DNA of 64,000 bases from Flavobacterium caseinilyticum (GCF_004349085.1 NZ_SMFM01000005.1:62001-126000); one strand, 5' to 3'; shown: positions 46,734 to 56,197, counted from the stretch's first letter. Numbers and translations: made by a program. Notes: a model not told the origin generated them from the sequence alone.

Positions 46734-48983
46734 ATGAAATTTGAAAAAGGAATAAAAATGCTGGTAGTGAGTTCTTACCCGCCTAGAGAATGTGGATTAG
46801 CAACTTTTTCTAATGATATCGTAAATGCAGTTAACAATGTTTTTGGAGATACACTTCCTATAGAGGTTTGTGCGTTGCAAAATAGCGAACAACATTTTGA
46901 TTATAATGATGAGGTAAATTATATTTTGCCTGTAGACTCATTAGAGGATTACCGCTTGGTCGCCGAAAAAATTAATGAGCGAGATGATATCGCATTAGTA
47001 TGTATTCAGCATGAATTTGGACTTTTTAGAGGAGAATATGGTGATTACATCCTTTCCTTCATATTGGCGTTAAACAAACCTATTGTAACTGTTTTCCACA
47101 CCGTACTTCCAAATCCTGATGAAAAAAGAAAAAAAGTAGTCCATGCGATAGTAGATTTATCTGATAAAATAATTGTTCTCACTAACAGATCCAAAGAAAT
47201 TTTGACAAGTTACTATGATTGTCCAACATCTAAAACGCTTGTAATTCCGCATGGCAACCACAATGTGCTGTGGGAACAAAAGGAACTGTTAAAGATAAAA
47301 TATGGGTTTGAAGGCAAAATCGTTTTGGCGACATTTGGATTAATCAGTGAGAATAAAAATATAGAAACAGTGCTATACGCATTACCCGAAATAATTACTG
47401 AACATCCTGAAGTAATTTATCTGGTTATTGGAAAAACGCATCCTGAAGTTTTTAAAAACGAAGGGGAAAAATACCGAGATAAACTATTAAATATCGTAGA
47501 AAAACTTCAGCTGGAGAAAAATGTTATTTTTATTAATGAATATCTTGAATTGTGGCAGTTACTGCATTATTTAACGCTGTCGGAGATTTATTTGTTTTCT
47601 TCTAAAGATCCCAATCAAACCGTGAGTGGCACTTTTGCATATGCTATGAGTTGTGGCTGTGCGGTGATTTCCACACCGATACCCCACGCTATAGAAACGT
47701 TGATTGACGGTAACGGAATGCTGTTAAAAAATTTCGACCGAACTGAAGAATTTCAAAAAGCGATACTGTATCTTATTGAAAATAAAGAGGTACGAATAGC
47801 GATGGGCAAAAATGCTTATGTCGAGGCACATGCCACAAATTGGGAAAACATCGCCATACAATATCGGTTGCTTTTTGATCAACTGACCAATAGAGAAGAC
47901 GACTTGAGATTCAATTTTCCTCCAATAAAATTAGATCATATCGAAAAACTTACCACTGATTTTGGAATCCTTCAATTTTCTAAATTTAGCGATCCGGATC
48001 CTGAATCGGGTTATACACTGGATGATAACGCCAGAGCGTTAATAAATATGGTTTTGTATTATAATTATAATAAAGACGATGCTGCCTTGCGACTTGCATC
48101 GATTTATTTAAGTTTTATTGAAGGTATTCAGCAAGAAAACGGTTGGTTTGATAATTATAAGGACTTTGAACATCATTTGACAGATCAAAATTCAGAAGTC
48201 AATCTGGAAGACGCAAATGGAAGAGCCATATGGAGTCTGGGCACTGTAATTGGATATAAAACAATACTACCGCAGGATTTAGTAAATCGGGCTCAGAACT
48301 GCTGGACTAAAGCCCTTTGCAGAATTGACGATATTAAATCCCCAAGAGCAATTGCTTATGCTTTAAAAGGACTTTACCAATATCATAATATTTATAAAGA
48401 CGAGCACACGAGGCGGCATATAGAAAATCTTGCTGACGAGCTGTTGCGCCATTATAATATCAATTCAGCGGAGAATTGGTGCTGGTACGAAGATTATATG
48501 ACCTACGCCAATAACGTATTGCCTGAGGCTATGATGTACAGTTACTTAGTCACAAAAAAATTGAAATACAAAAAAATTGCGGTAATCACATTTGATTTTC
48601 TGCTTTCACATTATTTTATGAAGGGACAGCTTAAAGTAATTTCAAACCGAGGATGGTTCAAAAAAGAAAATGAAAGGGTTTTTTATGGTGAACAACCCAT
48701 TGAAGTATCTACCACAATTATTGCATTGGATTTGTTCTATGAAGTCACTAGAAATACAAAATACAAAGACCAGCTCAAACTGGCCTTTATGTGGTTTTTA
48801 GGGAACAATCATCTCAAACAAATTATGTATAATCCTGAAAATGGAGCCTCATACGATGGCCTTGAAGACAAACATGTTAACATTAATCAGGGAGCTGAAT
48901 CTACTTTATGTTTTTTTAAATCGCGGATTATTATGGAAAAATATATCTATCAAAAAAAGAAATACACCAAAATTCTAGCATAA
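46734..48983 (+). CDS. GT4-like glycosyltransferase fused to a C-terminal helical domain
   Basis: A 749-residue protein. Residues 1-385 are a GT-B glycosyltransferase (VSSYPPRECGLATFSNDIVN; HEFGLFRGEYGDY; FGLISENKNIE; SGTFAYAMSCGCAVIST). The EX7E motif normal for GT4 is absent: the region at 291-308 has Gln and Tyr in place of the two Glu. Residues about 400-740 look like an alpha/alpha-toroid (TDFGILQFSKF, GYTLDDNARALI). Paired with GH130, it may make or remodel a mannan-like glycan. I do not know a characterised homologue. Confidence 0.78.
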   Translation: MKFEKGIKMLVVSSYPPRECGLATFSNDIVNAVNNVFGDTLPIEVCALQNSEQHFDYNDEVNYILPVDSLEDYRLVAEKINERDDIALVCIQHEFGLFRGEYGDYILSFILALNKPIVTVFHTVLPNPDEKRKKVVHAIVDLSDKIIVLTNRSKEILTSYYDCPTSKTLVIPHGNHNVLWEQKELLKIKYGFEGKIVLATFGLISENKNIETVLYALPEIITEHPEVIYLVIGKTHPEVFKNEGEKYRDKLLNIVEKLQLEKNVIFINEYLELWQLLHYLTLSEIYLFSSKDPNQTVSGTFAYAMSCGCAVISTPIPHAIETLIDGNGMLLKNFDRTEEFQKAILYLIENKEVRIAMGKNAYVEAHATNWENIAIQYRLLFDQLTNREDDLRFNFPPIKLDHIEKLTTDFGILQFSKFSDPDPESGYTLDDNARALINMVLYYNYNKDDAALRLASIYLSFIEGIQQENGWFDNYKDFEHHLTDQNSEVNLEDANGRAIWSLGTVIGYKTILPQDLVNRAQNCWTKALCRIDDIKSPRAIAYALKGLYQYHNIYKDEHTRRHIENLADELLRHYNINSAENWCWYEDYMTYANNVLPEAMMYSYLVTKKLKYKKIAVITFDFLLSHYFMKGQLKVISNRGWFKKENERVFYGEQPIEVSTTIIALDLFYEVTRNTKYKDQLKLAFMWFLGNNHLKQIMYNPENGASYDGLEDKHVNINQGAESTLCFFKSRIIMEKYIYQKKKYTKILA

Positions 48984-49015
48984 TACTACTTTACAACTGC
49001 TGTAAAATATATTTC

Positions 49016-50140
49016 TTAAATCGTTTTCAGAGCATTTATGAGTATATCAATATCTTCTTTTGTGTTGTAATGGCTGAACGATACCCGTAAACTTGGTTTT
49101 TTTAAATCGTCATTGGAAAGCATTTCGGCTAAAACATGTGACGGTTTAATACTTCCTGATTGACAGGCGCTACCGCGGGAAACGGCAATTCCTTTCATGT
49201 CCAAATGGAATAAAATCATCGCTGTTTTATCCTCTGAAAAAGGTAGAATAAAATTTAAAACCGTGTAAAATCCATCTTTACTACCATTGATTTCAAAAGC
49301 TGGAAATTCAATTTCAAGTTTAGTTATAAGATAGTTTTTTAATTCTGAAATATAATTCCGCTCCGCTTCTAAATTATGTTGCGAAATTTCCAATGCTTTT
49401 GCCATTCCGGCAATTTGATGTAAAGCTTCCGTTCCGGCTCGCAATCCTTTCTCTTGTTCGCCACCAAAAAACAATGGCTGTAAACCAGAATTTTTTCGAA
49501 TAAAAGCAAAACCACTACCTTTTGGTCCGTGAAATTTATGCGCACTAGCCACAATAAAATCAACTGGTAATTTTTGCAAATCAATTATTGTCTTTCCAAT
49601 AGATTGTACAGTATCTGAATGAAAAAGTGCATTATGCTCTTGGCAAATACGGCCTATTCGTTCTAAATCTAAAACAGTTCCAATTTCATTATTCACATGC
49701 ATCAGGCTGACCAATGTCTTCTTTTGCTGTGAAAGCAACTCTACTAAATCCGTGATATCAATTTCACCATTTGGTTTTACCGCGACATAATCAATCTGAA
49801 TGCCATATTCTTTTTCCAAGACCAAAGCCGTATACAAAACCGCATGATGTTCAATTTTACTGGTAATTATTCGCTCGACCTTTAAATCCTTAACAGCAGA
49901 ACGAAGAATCCAATTATTGGCTTCGGTACCACAGGAAGTAAAAATGATTTCTTGAGCAGTAGCATTTAAGTTTTTGGCAATTGATTTTCTGGAGAGCTCC
50001 AAGATACTTTTTGCCGCACGGCCCAGACTATGAGTAGATGATGGATTTCCATAATCTTCCGTCAATACTTTAGTCATTTCTTGAACAACTTCGGCACGAA
50101 TAGCAGTTGTAGATGCGTTATCGAGATATACTTTTTTCAT
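49016..50140 (-). CDS. Cysteine desulfurase (NifS/IscS-like)
   Basis: A 374-residue PLP enzyme that takes sulfur from cysteine for Fe-S clusters or thiolation. Start YLDNASTTAIR, PLP lysine Lys202 in SAHKFHGPKG, substrate-Cys loop SRGSACQSGS with Cys326. The class I loop form is IscS/NifS-like rather than SufS. It lies 23 nt before the EamA gene's stop on the same strand, so the two may be co-transcribed. Which of several possible sulfur pathways it serves cannot be told. Confidence 0.92.
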   Translation of the reverse strand: MKKVYLDNASTTAIRAEVVQEMTKVLTEDYGNPSSTHSLGRAAKSILELSRKSIAKNLNATAQEIIFTSCGTEANNWILRSAVKDLKVERIITSKIEHHAVLYTALVLEKEYGIQIDYVAVKPNGEIDITDLVELLSQQKKTLVSLMHVNNEIGTVLDLERIGRICQEHNALFHSDTVQSIGKTIIDLQKLPVDFIVASAHKFHGPKGSGFAFIRKNSGLQPLFFGGEQEKGLRAGTEALHQIAGMAKALEISQHNLEAERNYISELKNYLITKLEIEFPAFEINGSKDGFYTVLNFILPFSEDKTAMILFHLDMKGIAVSRGSACQSGSIKPSHVLAEMLSNDDLKKPSLRVSFSHYNTKEDIDILINALKTI

Positions 50141-50162
50141 TTTTTTATAATTATAAATTATT

Positions 50163-51077
50163 TTAAATTACAATTTCTGCTGGAACGATTTTCGCCTTTT
50201 TAGAAAAAATAATCTTCTTATTAAAAACAATTATCGAAATGATAATCAGGAAATACGAAAATAACTGAAGCGTGCTCACCTTTTCATGAAAATAAAATAG
50301 TGCTAACATAAACCCAATAATTGGGTTAATGTAGATCATGATGCCTACAGCTGATGAATTAATCCCTTTTAAAGCATACAAGTTTAAAAATAACGGAATA
50401 ATCGTAAAAAACACAACTATTATTAATAAACAGCTATAGAATAAAGATTCTGTTGGTAAAGCTCCACTATGTTTAGGATAAAAAGGAAGCAGAATAATTG
50501 CAGTAAATACTAATTGAATGGTCAAGACAAGGAATTTATCCAACTCACTGTTTTTTCGCTGACTCACTAAATACATTGCATAAGTCGCTGCCGTAATAAG
50601 ACTGTAAAAAATATCTTCAAAATGATTTAATGACAACAAAACACAGCTAAAAGCGCCTATCGATACTGCGAACCATTGCCATTTACTCAATTGTTCTTTC
50701 AATAAAACAAAAGCTAATATAGTCGTTAAAATCGGGCAAATCAAATAGGCTAGCGAAGCTGCTTTTACGCTAATATGATTCATCACATAGATAAAAACAA
50801 ACCAGTTTGAGGATAGAAATAAGCCACCGCCAAGTGTCAAAACAATAACACTTCGCTTTTGTTTTGGAGTCATTGCTTTAAAATAATTCCAGTTTTGCAA
50901 CATGACATTTCGTCGAAAAATAACATTGATAATTACCATCAGCGCTACACTAAAAAACACGCGGTAAAATAAAATATCTAACGAAGAATAATTATGTAAA
51001 GGCTTTAACGCTAAACTAAAAAAACCCCAAATAAAAAAGGCAGAAAAAGCAGCTAAATAATAGTTATTGGGTCTCAT
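50163..51077 (-). CDS. EamA-family transporter (RarD-like)
   Basis: A 304-residue membrane protein of ten predicted helices, made of two EamA halves, with the RarD-like opening YLAAFSAFFIWGFFSLALKP. I use ATG 51077; the track-length form starts at a TTG seven codons upstream that I consider unlikely. Substrate unknown; RarD relatives have been tied to chloramphenicol tolerance, but that is not evidence here. Confidence 0.83.
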   Translation of the reverse strand: MRPNNYYLAAFSAFFIWGFFSLALKPLHNYSSLDILFYRVFFSVALMVIINVIFRRNVMLQNWNYFKAMTPKQKRSVIVLTLGGGLFLSSNWFVFIYVMNHISVKAASLAYLICPILTTILAFVLLKEQLSKWQWFAVSIGAFSCVLLSLNHFEDIFYSLITAATYAMYLVSQRKNSELDKFLVLTIQLVFTAIILLPFYPKHSGALPTESLFYSCLLIIVVFFTIIPLFLNLYALKGINSSAVGIMIYINPIIGFMLALFYFHEKVSTLQLFSYFLIIISIIVFNKKIIFSKKAKIVPAEIVI

Positions 51078-51236
51078 TTTAGGGTAAAATTTGCGCAAAG
51101 ATAATGATTTCTACTCGCTTTGAATTAATCCAAAAGCAGCAATAGAATAATGCACCATCTATTAAATTCCACTTTCAATCTGAAAATTAAATACCCAATA
51201 TACTGTTAATTAATCTATTTTTAAAAGGGAATGCAA

Positions 51237-51264
51237 TTGAAACAGATTAAAAATTCTATTTTTG
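51237..51264 (+). promoter_or_regulatory. Promoter of the 51282 lipoprotein gene
   Basis: TTG (51237-51239), 17-nt spacer, TATTTTTG (51257-51264): a full -33/-7 match ending 17 nt before ATG 51282. It overlaps an upstream in-frame ATG (51231), which argues against that start. Confidence 0.5.
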
Positions 51265-51281
51265 TTTCAAATAGTATAAAG

Positions 51282-52226
51282 ATGAAAAAAGTTGTAAGCC
51301 TGTTGGTTTTTGCATTTATGTTAAACAGTTGCAATGATGGAGATTTAATTCAAGAAGATATTGATTTTGAAGATGTTGCCGCGCAGAGTTGTCAGACAAA
51401 AGGTTTGCTCTTTAAATTAAAAGCTAATGAAGCGCTTATTCTTGAAATTCCTGGTGTTACTTTCCCAACACAAACCACCTCTCAAGAATTAGACATTAAT
51501 GAATCAAATCGTGTCCTATATCGTTTTTACAGCGGAGCGGTAACTTCTGCAACACTTTGTGAGAGTATTCCGCCGGCACAACCTATTGTTACCGATCAAT
51601 GGACCGGGAGTAATGGAAAAATCCAAATTAACACTACCGCCGTAAAAACAGTAAATACAACTGATAACAGTACTAAAATAACGGGATACAGTCATAATAT
51701 AACTTTCAAAAACATCACTTTTGTTAGAAGTAACGGAACTCAAGTTTACGAAACATTCCCTTTCGGAAACTATGTTATTTCGGCTACGCCGCTACCGTTT
51801 GCGTTTAACAAAACGCTAAAACAATGCAGTGTTTCTAAACAAATATATGACAAGAACAGTAGTGAAGCATTAATTCTCGATATAGATCCAACTTTGATTT
51901 CTAATGTAGCTACGCCGCTGAATGTTCCAAGAACCGGATTAGTCAGCAATACTAAAAACAAGCTTACTTATCGCTTATTTTCAGGATTACTAACCGATAA
52001 CTACTTTTGTAACGCTACTTATCCAGCAACACCCGTGGTAAGCGAAGAATGGATTGCGGTTGCCGGAGTAGGTAATGAAAGTGGAATTGTGGAAGTAACA
52101 ACCACAAGTTTTGGAACTGGTTTTAAACATACCATTGTTCTTAAAAAAGTAAAAATCAAGAAAGGAAATAGTGATTTTCTTCTGGGCGATAATTACCTTT
52201 ATGGCGAATTATTGACTACTAATTAA
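51282..52226 (+). CDS. Hypothetical lipoprotein with two internal repeats
   Basis: A 314-residue lipoprotein (lipobox MLNSC, Cys about residue 18). Two related halves follow: the first has CQTKGLLFKLKANEALILEI and LYRFYSGAVTSATLC; the second has CSVSKQIYDKNSSEALILDI and LTYRLFSGLLTDNYFC. So it is an internal duplication of about 135 residues. No named domain recognised. Exported; role unknown. Bounded downstream by a strong bidirectional terminator. Confidence 0.78.
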   Translation: MKKVVSLLVFAFMLNSCNDGDLIQEDIDFEDVAAQSCQTKGLLFKLKANEALILEIPGVTFPTQTTSQELDINESNRVLYRFYSGAVTSATLCESIPPAQPIVTDQWTGSNGKIQINTTAVKTVNTTDNSTKITGYSHNITFKNITFVRSNGTQVYETFPFGNYVISATPLPFAFNKTLKQCSVSKQIYDKNSSEALILDIDPTLISNVATPLNVPRTGLVSNTKNKLTYRLFSGLLTDNYFCNATYPATPVVSEEWIAVAGVGNESGIVEVTTTSFGTGFKHTIVLKKVKIKKGNSDFLLGDNYLYGELLTTN

Positions 52227-52275
52227 TCTCTAAAAAGATGCCGAAACAGTGATCAAAAATATCTTGTTTATGCCT

Positions 52276-52340
52276 AAAAAAAGGTCCGATTTTAAAGTAC
52301 ATTTTCAAATGAAAATTGCTTAAAAATCGGACCTTTTTTT
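52276..52340. terminator. Bidirectional terminator between convergent genes
   Basis: An 18-bp stem (AAAAAAGGTCCGATTTTTA type) with a loop that itself can fold (ATTTTCAAATGAAAAT). A-run and T-run flank it, so it stops transcription from both the lipoprotein and Smr genes. Confidence 0.9.
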
Positions 52341-52365
52341 GCTCTCTTAAAAAACAAAATAGTAC

Positions 52366-52917
52366 CTACATGGCACTTTGCTTAATAAAAACTTCTGTTG
52401 CTCCTTGACCGTATTTTTGATAATTCCCTTCCTGAAAAGCAATATTATCATAACGACCCAATAAAAAATCAAGCTCTGCTTTTAGAACCCCTTCACCAAC
52501 ACCGTGAATAAAAACAATCTTTGGGATCCGATTGCGGATAGCAAATTCGATGTGTCGTTTTGCCGTTTCAGTCTGCAAAGTCAAAATATCGTAATTCGAC
52601 ATTCCACGTTTGTTTGGCACAAGTTTTTCAATATGTAAATCGAACTCTGGAGCCGGAATTTCATTTTTTGATTTCTTCTCTTTAACAAAATTTCGCGTTT
52701 TAGGAATCTCTTTCTCTTTAGTAACTTCACTTACATTGATTCTTTTAATGGACTCCATTAAATTACTGGAATCGTTTACTTTAAGTAATTCTTTGACATA
52801 AAATGTCATCATAAATCCATCCTCTGTTTCTATAGTAACCTGAGTATCTTTGACCGATAATACTACTCCGTTCATCGCCTCGTCCAGCACTGAAACTTTA
52901 TCTCCTTTATTAAACAT
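52366..52917 (-). CDS. Smr/MutS2-type domain protein (DUF2027)
   Basis: A 183-residue protein. The N-terminus (1-55, NKGDKVSVLDEAMNGVVLSV) is the DUF2027/beta-rich part. The C-terminus is a Smr domain with FDLHIE and IHGVGEGVLKAEL. Smr domains nick nucleic acid or bind RNA. I use ATG 52917 because the longer form overlaps the upstream membrane gene by about 50 nt. With ATG 52917 the overlap is 8 nt, typical of coupled translation. Confidence 0.85.
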   Translation of the reverse strand: MFNKGDKVSVLDEAMNGVVLSVKDTQVTIETEDGFMMTFYVKELLKVNDSSNLMESIKRINVSEVTKEKEIPKTRNFVKEKKSKNEIPAPEFDLHIEKLVPNKRGMSNYDILTLQTETAKRHIEFAIRNRIPKIVFIHGVGEGVLKAELDFLLGRYDNIAFQEGNYQKYGQGATEVFIKQSAM

Positions 52918-53092
52918 TTTCGTCTTCTTTATCTTGATTCTTACTTGGCGTTTTGGCACTCAACTGCATCATTCCTATCATGAAAACTACAATTGCAATT
53001 ACCATTATATATACATTTTTCTCAGCACTTACCTGCTGATATAAAGCAACAGTGATGGCAATAATCATTATCGGAATTATAAAATTTTTCAT
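52910..53092 (-). CDS. Small two-helix membrane protein, hypothetical
   Basis: A 60-residue protein with two hydrophobic helices (about 3-20 and 28-43) and a charged C-terminus (KTPSKNQDKEDENV). No family recognised. The overlap of 8 nt with the start of the Smr gene indicates one transcript. It seems real on codon use and context. Confidence 0.65.
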   Translation of the reverse strand: MKNFIIPIMIIAITVALYQQVSAEKNVYIMVIAIVVFMIGMMQLSAKTPSKNQDKEDENV

Positions 53093-53193
53093 CTCTTTAG
53101 GTATCAGATTCCAAAAGTAAGGAATTTAAACTTGCTCTATTTATTATTGAAAAGTTTTCTTATTTTTTCGTAAAATTGTAAAAATAAAAAACT

Positions 53194-53472
53194 TTGGATT
53201 TACAGAAATATATGTTTCCGTGTTTAAGCAAAACACTCTTCGGAGTGGAGTGTTTGGGCTGTGGTTTTCAGAGAGGATTTGTACTGCTTTTACAAGGTGA
53301 TTTATCCGGATCTTTCAAGATGTATCCAGCCATTTTTACGACACTTTTATTCTTGGGAATTTTGCTTTTAAATTTAATCGACAGCGATAGGAACTACAAA
53401 AAAATTATCATTGGCTCAGCCATATTAAATGGAGCTTTTATGATCGCCGGTTATTTTTTTAAACACTATTGA
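53194..53472 (+). CDS. DUF2752 membrane protein
   Basis: A 92-residue protein with the DUF2752 signature FPCLSKTLFGVECLGCGFQR (residues 8-27): a Cys-containing segment in which the usual CPGCG is CLGCG. Two hydrophobic helices follow. Start is TTG 53194 or ATG 53212; the TTG form is close to the lengths I recall for flavobacterial members. Function unknown. Confidence 0.75.
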   Translation: MDLQKYMFPCLSKTLFGVECLGCGFQRGFVLLLQGDLSGSFKMYPAIFTTLLFLGILLLNLIDSDRNYKKIIIGSAILNGAFMIAGYFFKHY

Positions 53473-53502
53473 TTCCTTTTTTTCTTTTAAAAACAAATTA
53501 TA

Positions 53503-54201
53503 CTATTTGATTCGAGTCAAAATATCATTCATCATTTCGATTTGAACTTTTTGGATTTCTATCAATTCTTCCTGTTGATGCATGATCAAATGATCCAGTT
53601 TTTCATGTAGCATCCTAATTTCAAGTTCTGATTTCAGATTGATCATGTAATCCTTTTTAGACCTTTCCCTGTCTTTCTCCTCCTGACGATTTTGGCTCAT
53701 CATAATTACCGGAGCTTGGAGCGCGGCAAGACATGATAGAATTAAATTCAATAAAATAAAGGGATAGGGATCAAAACCTTTATTCATCAGAATAAAAATA
53801 TTCGCTAAAATCCAACATATAATAAAAGCTCCGAAAATAATAATGAATTTCCAGCTTCCGCCAAAAGCTGCAACTTTATCCGCTACTTTTTGCCCAGCTG
53901 TACGAACCCCTGTTTCATCCTCGACACTAGTTACTAACGACTTATCTTCCTGCAAGGAACCGAGAACTTTAGCTTCAAGATTGGACAACTCCCCTATTTC
54001 TACTAATAAATAATTTGAAATGTATTTTTCCCGATACGCATTGAGTTCGCTTATCGCCAAGAATTTATCGGCATCAAAATCAGGATAATCATCTTGTATA
54101 AGCGCCAATATTGGGTTACGTATGTTTTTAGCAGGTACTTTATCTACAATTGGGAATTCCTTCTTGGAAATATCACTTATAAAAGTTGGATTGCTTTTCA
54201 T
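53503..54201 (-). CDS. DUF1003 membrane protein
   Basis: A 232-residue protein. DUF1003 core: two adjacent hydrophobic helices (IIIFGAFIICWILANIFIL and FILLNLILSCLAALQAPVIM), preceded by VADKVAAFGGSWKFI and followed by SQNRQEEKDRERSKKDY, then a coiled-coil tail (about 185-232). I use ATG 54201; the upstream ATG adds 12 residues of unlike composition. Role unknown. Confidence 0.87.
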   Translation of the reverse strand: MKSNPTFISDISKKEFPIVDKVPAKNIRNPILALIQDDYPDFDADKFLAISELNAYREKYISNYLLVEIGELSNLEAKVLGSLQEDKSLVTSVEDETGVRTAGQKVADKVAAFGGSWKFIIIFGAFIICWILANIFILMNKGFDPYPFILLNLILSCLAALQAPVIMMSQNRQEEKDRERSKKDYMINLKSELEIRMLHEKLDHLIMHQQEELIEIQKVQIEMMNDILTRIK

Positions 54202-54576
54202 AGGTTGTAATTTATTGGCTAATTTAAAAAAACACATTCACCAAAACTAATAAATAACCAAAGGGTATTGAATAATAGCAGTTTAATTAATTTTATGTGT
54301 TGCAAAAAAAATCAATAGGTATAAGATTAGAGAATGCACTCTCTTTTTTTTAAAATATATATTATCCTCTTCGTGCTGGAAAGTTATAATCCAAAATAGT
54401 TCAATATCTTTGCAATTCTTTTTAAATACCATAAAAATAGCATTGAACCACAAATAAATTTGGTAGTGCTGTTGTTGTTTTTAAAGATAAACTTTTGCAC
54501 GTAAAATTTAGTAAATCTAATGTATTACAATATAATCTACATTGATTACACAACAAAAATATAAGACAAAAAAAGT
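54202..54576. other. Gap upstream of cysM, with -7 box
   Basis: About 375 AT-rich bases without a gene. TATCTTTG at 54405-54412 is an exact -7 match in the plus direction and would give cysM a leader of about 160 nt. No regulatory RNA class recognised. Confidence 0.4.
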
Positions 54577-55464
54577 ATGAAATCACAAAAAATATTGGAT
54601 TTGATTGGAAATACACCTTTAGTAGAATCCGGTAATCTGATAAAAAATAGAAATGTCAAACTTTTATTGAAGTTAGAAGGCAACAATCCTGGCGGTAGCC
54701 TAAAAGATCGTGCAGCGTACAACATGATTAAATCTGCGCTGGAACGAGGAGACATCAAAAAAGGAGATAAACTTATTGAGGCAACCAGCGGAAACACCGG
54801 AATAGCTTTGGCGATGATTGCCCAATTGTTCAACATTGAAATAGAATTGGTGCTTCCTGAAGATTCTACTAAAGAACGCACCCAAACAATGCGTGCATAC
54901 GGCGCAACCGTAATATTGACACCCGCGGCAACAGGAATAATAGGTTCCAGAGATTATGCTGATAAAAAAGTGGCCGAGGGCGGTTACATCATGTTAAATC
55001 AGTTTGCCAATGACGATAACTGGAAGGCACATTATAAATCCACCGGTCCAGAAATTTGGAAAGATACCGAAGGTTCCGTCACACATTTTGTAGCTGCTAT
55101 GGGAACTACAGGAACAATTATAGGAACTTCAACGTATTTGAAAGAGATGAATCCAGCCATTCAAATCATAGGAGCACAACCCAGCGATGGATCTCAAATT
55201 CCAGGAATCAGAAAATGGCCTACGGAATACTTGCCCAAAATTTTTGATGCTTCAAAAGTCGATACTATTATTGAAGTTTCTGAAAAAGAAGCACGCGCCA
55301 TGACCAAACGTTTGGCGCTGGAGGAAGGTATTTTTGCGGGAATGAGCAGTGGCGGTTCTGTTGCAGCGGCTATCAAAATTGCAAATACTTTAGAATCTGG
55401 TGTGATTGTCGCTATCATTTGTGACCGTGGCGATCGGTATTTATCTTCCGATTTGTTTGACTAA
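54577..55464 (+). CDS. cysM: Cysteine synthase B
   Basis: A 295-residue PLP enzyme that makes cysteine from O-acetylserine and sulfide or thiosulfate. PLP lysine in NNPGGSLKDRAAY (about residue 42), phosphate loop EATSGNTGIALAM, and the CysM-type middle region (GTTGTIIGTSTYLKE, then QIPGIRKWPTEYLP) followed by IFAGMSSGGSVAAA. The GIRKWPTEYLP segment favours CysM over CysK. It stands alone with a perfect terminator. Confidence 0.9.
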   Translation: MKSQKILDLIGNTPLVESGNLIKNRNVKLLLKLEGNNPGGSLKDRAAYNMIKSALERGDIKKGDKLIEATSGNTGIALAMIAQLFNIEIELVLPEDSTKERTQTMRAYGATVILTPAATGIIGSRDYADKKVAEGGYIMLNQFANDDNWKAHYKSTGPEIWKDTEGSVTHFVAAMGTTGTIIGTSTYLKEMNPAIQIIGAQPSDGSQIPGIRKWPTEYLPKIFDASKVDTIIEVSEKEARAMTKRLALEEGIFAGMSSGGSVAAAIKIANTLESGVIVAIICDRGDRYLSSDLFD

Positions 55465-55481
55465 TCCAATATTTATTTAAC

Positions 55482-55524
55482 ATATAAAAAGGCTCGATTT
55501 AAATTAAATCGAGCCTTTTTATAT
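55482..55524. terminator. Bidirectional terminator between cysM and OsmC gene
   Basis: Perfect 19-bp stem (ATATAAAAAGGCTCGATTT and its complement) around a 5-nt loop, with AT-runs on both sides. Confidence 0.9.
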
Positions 55525-55536
55525 GCTAATTGTAAT

Positions 55537-55947
55537 TTATGCTAAAGTAGCTGTACTTGAAATCGCTGCATTCAATACTTTAGAAACCGGGCAATTCTTC
55601 TCAGCCTTTGTAACTAATTGCTGAAAAGCATCCTCTGTAATTTCTTTTACTTTTGCTTGAACCGTTAAATGAGATGTTACAATTGTTCCATCCACAAAAT
55701 CGATGTCGCATTTTGTTTCGATACTTTCAACTTCAAAACCTTCTTCATTTATGTAAGCCGAAAGTTGCATTGTAAAACAGCCTGCATGAGCAGCTGCAAT
55801 TAATTCTTCCGGATTTGTTCCAACTCCTTCTTCAAAACGTGATTTGAACGAATATTGTGTATCCTTTAATGTGGTAGTTTGCGTGGTAAGTTTCCCGGCT
55901 CCTTCTTTTAGTGAACCATTCCAGACTGCGGTTGCATTTCTTTTCAT
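55537..55947 (-). CDS. OsmC family protein (peroxidase-type)
   Basis: A 136-residue OsmC/Ohr-fold protein. The two redox cysteines are visible in AAAHAGCFTMQLS (about residue 56) and KAEKNCPVSKVL (about 118). The start (MKRNATAVWNGSLKEGAGKL) and the segment SRFEEGVGTNPEELI place it in the OsmC subgroup. It reduces organic peroxides. It is convergent to cysM and shares the terminator. Confidence 0.9.
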   Translation of the reverse strand: MKRNATAVWNGSLKEGAGKLTTQTTTLKDTQYSFKSRFEEGVGTNPEELIAAAHAGCFTMQLSAYINEEGFEVESIETKCDIDFVDGTIVTSHLTVQAKVKEITEDAFQQLVTKAEKNCPVSKVLNAAISSTATLA

Positions 55948-56197
55948 ATTTTTTAATTTTCTGTTTTCTCAAATTTAGTTATTTAATCAAAAAAAACTTT
56001 CAGAAACTGATTTTTTTAACGAAAATTTAAAAAATATTTGAAAAGCATTTTAAATCCTCTTACATTTTTTAGGTAGGTTTCCAATGTGGAATACTTTAGG
56101 TTTGTGGGACTTAAAAATTAATAATTTAAAACTAAAGGAAATTTTTAAAATTGAAAAAGTCAAGTTAATCTATTGCGCGTTATTTGAACCAAATTTT

